DNA of 43,134 nt from positions 1-43,134 of the forward strand of contig CAAGLQ010000033.1 in NCBI GenBank assembly GCA_900770835.1. Reading direction: 5' to 3'. Both the position numbers and the translations under genes were made by a program. Below, piece after piece: positions 41,987 through 43,134 of the stretch. Every line of letters starts with the position of its first letter. Within the stretch, counting starts at the first letter, position 1. Source of the stretch: an uncultured Parabacteroides sp. GTDB lineage: Bacteria; Bacteroidota; Bacteroidia; Bacteroidales; Tannerellaceae. The notes under the pieces are model-generated. The model was not told where the DNA came from, made no database searches, and saw only the letters and a list, made by a program, of their open reading frames with translations.

Positions 41987-43134
41987 ATGAAGGTTAAATG
42001 GTTTCTTTTTGTAGCGGCTATATTCTCATTGTTTTGCTGCGATAATATACTGGATAACAGCATATTAAGCAATATGGGGGGGGGTATTAACAACCTATCA
42101 GTTAGCGTTTTAGCTTCGCCCACCACCAAGGATTTAATCACTTCTACATACTTTCCTACAGAAAGCCAAATCGGAGTTTTTGTAACCAATGCGTCAGGAG
42201 GAGATTATGATGGACATTCCTACAATAATATACTATATACAGCTGATGGATCCGATGCCAACCAGACTTGGAATGGCTCTACCATTGAGCTCTCGATGAA
42301 CGAGGGGAAATGCTATGCGTACTATCCGTATAGTTCTTCGGTGACGGATGTGACGAAGATTCCGGTATCAACTACGGGGCAAGTGGATTATATGTATGCT
42401 ACGCCCGTGAGAGTCGATGCTTCAAATAAGAATGCGGCTTTGATTATGAGTCATGCGCTATCGGCGGTGCGATTTATGATCAAGAAAGGAACTTATGCTG
42501 GGGCTGGGCAGGTTACGGCAGTTTCTGTGAAGAGTAGTGCGTTAGGGACTTCGGGGTCACTTAATGCTGTGACGGGAGAAGTGACTGGTGTGAGTGGTAC
42601 GGGGTCTGAGATAAGTGTCAGCAAGAGCTTGAAGCTTTCTGCTGTGACGCAGGATGTGGATGTGATTGTGGTGCCGACAGGGTCAGCTGCGGATCTGACA
42701 TTGTCTGTAACCTTGGATGGAAAGACTTACTCTACGGTGGTGAGTGGGGCTGCAATTACTAAGGCGAACTGCAATAAGTACACGTTGACCGTGAATCAGG
42801 GAGAGCTTGCGCTGTCTGGTGTTGAGATTGGTGATTGGGGCTATAATGACAGCGGGGCCCCGACGATCACTGCTGGGAGCTATAAGGTGACGTTTGCGGG
42901 GAATTATAGTGATATCAGCTTTTCTAATAGTGTGAGTGGATCAACAGTTACTATTAAGGCCTGTGGTATGACTAATGGGAGTAAGCCTAAAGAAGTAACT
43001 GCATCGGCTGGTACACTAAGCCAATCAATAGATGGCTATATAAGGACAATAACTTTATCTAATATTACTTCTAACGTGACGGTAACTTTTAACGGAACAG
43101 TAGTACCAATTTATTGGAAAGGTGTTACAGATGG
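41987..43134 (+). CDS. Fimbrillin lipoprotein, array copy 3 (partial, runs off window)
   Basis: An uninterrupted frame of ~382 codons runs from ATG 41987 to the window edge without a stop. Lipobox SLFCC is present. The body matches copies 1 and 2, and the frame ends in the linker just before the lectin tip (TVVPIYWKGVTDG). It is a mosaic: about 42220-42398 and 42540-42610 follow copy 1, about 42635-42930 follow copy 2, and about 42399-42470 (VRVDASNKNAALIMSHALSA) matches neither. A nine-G tract lies at 42076-42084. The start lies exactly 2,065 bp after copy 2, so the array may continue beyond the window. Confidence 0.85.
   Translation, partial: MKVKWFLFVAAIFSLFCCDNILDNSILSNMGGGINNLSVSVLASPTTKDLITSTYFPTESQIGVFVTNASGGDYDGHSYNNILYTADGSDANQTWNGSTIELSMNEGKCYAYYPYSSSVTDVTKIPVSTTGQVDYMYATPVRVDASNKNAALIMSHALSAVRFMIKKGTYAGAGQVTAVSVKSSALGTSGSLNAVTGEVTGVSGTGSEISVSKSLKLSAVTQDVDVIVVPTGSAADLTLSVTLDGKTYSTVVSGAAITKANCNKYTLTVNQGELALSGVEIGDWGYNDSGAPTITAGSYKVTFAGNYSDISFSNSVSGSTVTIKACGMTNGSKPKEVTASAGTLSQSIDGYIRTITLSNITSNVTVTFNGTVVPIYWKGVTD
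42076..42084 (+). repeat. Nine-G homopolymer in fimbrillin copy 3
   Basis: Nine consecutive G follow ATAT, ~90 nt into the coding sequence. In frame here; one-base slippage would truncate the protein shortly after the lipoprotein signal. Confidence 0.85.

Noticed and set aside
1..43134. CRISPR array, tRNA or rRNA
   Set aside because: No spaced identical repeats of CRISPR type, and no cloverleaf or conserved rRNA blocks seen by eye.

Overview
The window reads as accessory-rich chromosome of a Bacteroidales bacterium (phylum Bacteroidota). The evidence is the -7 promoter motif TAnnTTTG in front of many genes, FimA/Mfa-type fimbrillin lipoproteins, two C10 (streptopain-like) proteases ending in tails that look like type IX secretion sorting domains, a BspA-like leucine-rich lipoprotein, a GH144-like lipoprotein and a Porphyromonas-type peptidylarginine deiminase relative. 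The genus cannot be fixed from this sequence. No rRNA, tRNA, CRISPR array or complete insertion sequence was seen.

Layout. 1-2.2 kb: a beta-helix-like repeat protein and an unusual helically phased 10-bp repeat field. 2.2-5.8 kb: a tight minus-strand operon of a deiminase, an unknown protein, a small radical SAM enzyme and a serpin with a cysteine-rich N-terminal extension. 6-7.9 kb: a fimbrillin with a C-type-lectin-like tip, split by one in-frame amber codon, followed by a GC-rich hairpin and a small ORF. 8-12.9 kb: sbcD-sbcC with a clear terminator. 13-14.7 kb: an exported TPR protein. 14.7-18.5 kb: an operon of two small paralogues, an LRR lipoprotein and a C10 protease. 18.8-23.1 kb: a Pif1-type helicase translationally coupled to a 929-residue protein whose N-terminal half resembles TnpB/Cas12-type proteins with altered RuvC residues. 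23-27.3 kb: META lipoprotein, GH144-like lipoprotein, DUF1016/YhcG-type protein and two small membrane proteins. 27.4-33.2 kb: two more beta-helix-like paralogues (one a pseudogene with two in-frame stops), a zincin and an AlkZ-related protein. 33.3-37.7 kb: a giant C10 protease. 37.8 kb to the end: a tandem array of at least three fimbrillin genes with an exact start-to-start spacing of 2,065 bp, the last running off the window.

Two features stand out. (1) The dead-TnpB-like/Pif1 pair has no obvious transposon context and could be a domesticated nucleic-acid-targeting or replication module. (2) The three complete fimbrillin tips (two in the array, one at 6.2 kb) end in segments resembling variable regions of diversity-generating retroelements (DGRs): NNC-rich codons, a conserved GC-rich 3' end, and 20-21 nt after the stop a conserved 8-bp GC hairpin with compensatory changes. 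No reverse transcriptase or template repeat is in the window, so any diversification would have to act from elsewhere or be relict. The array also shows nine-G tracts in the coding sequence (possible phase variation), a one-base insertion in one promoter, and mosaic sequence, so the locus appears built for surface variation. Functional statements on these systems are inference from sequence pattern; no search or structure prediction was run.
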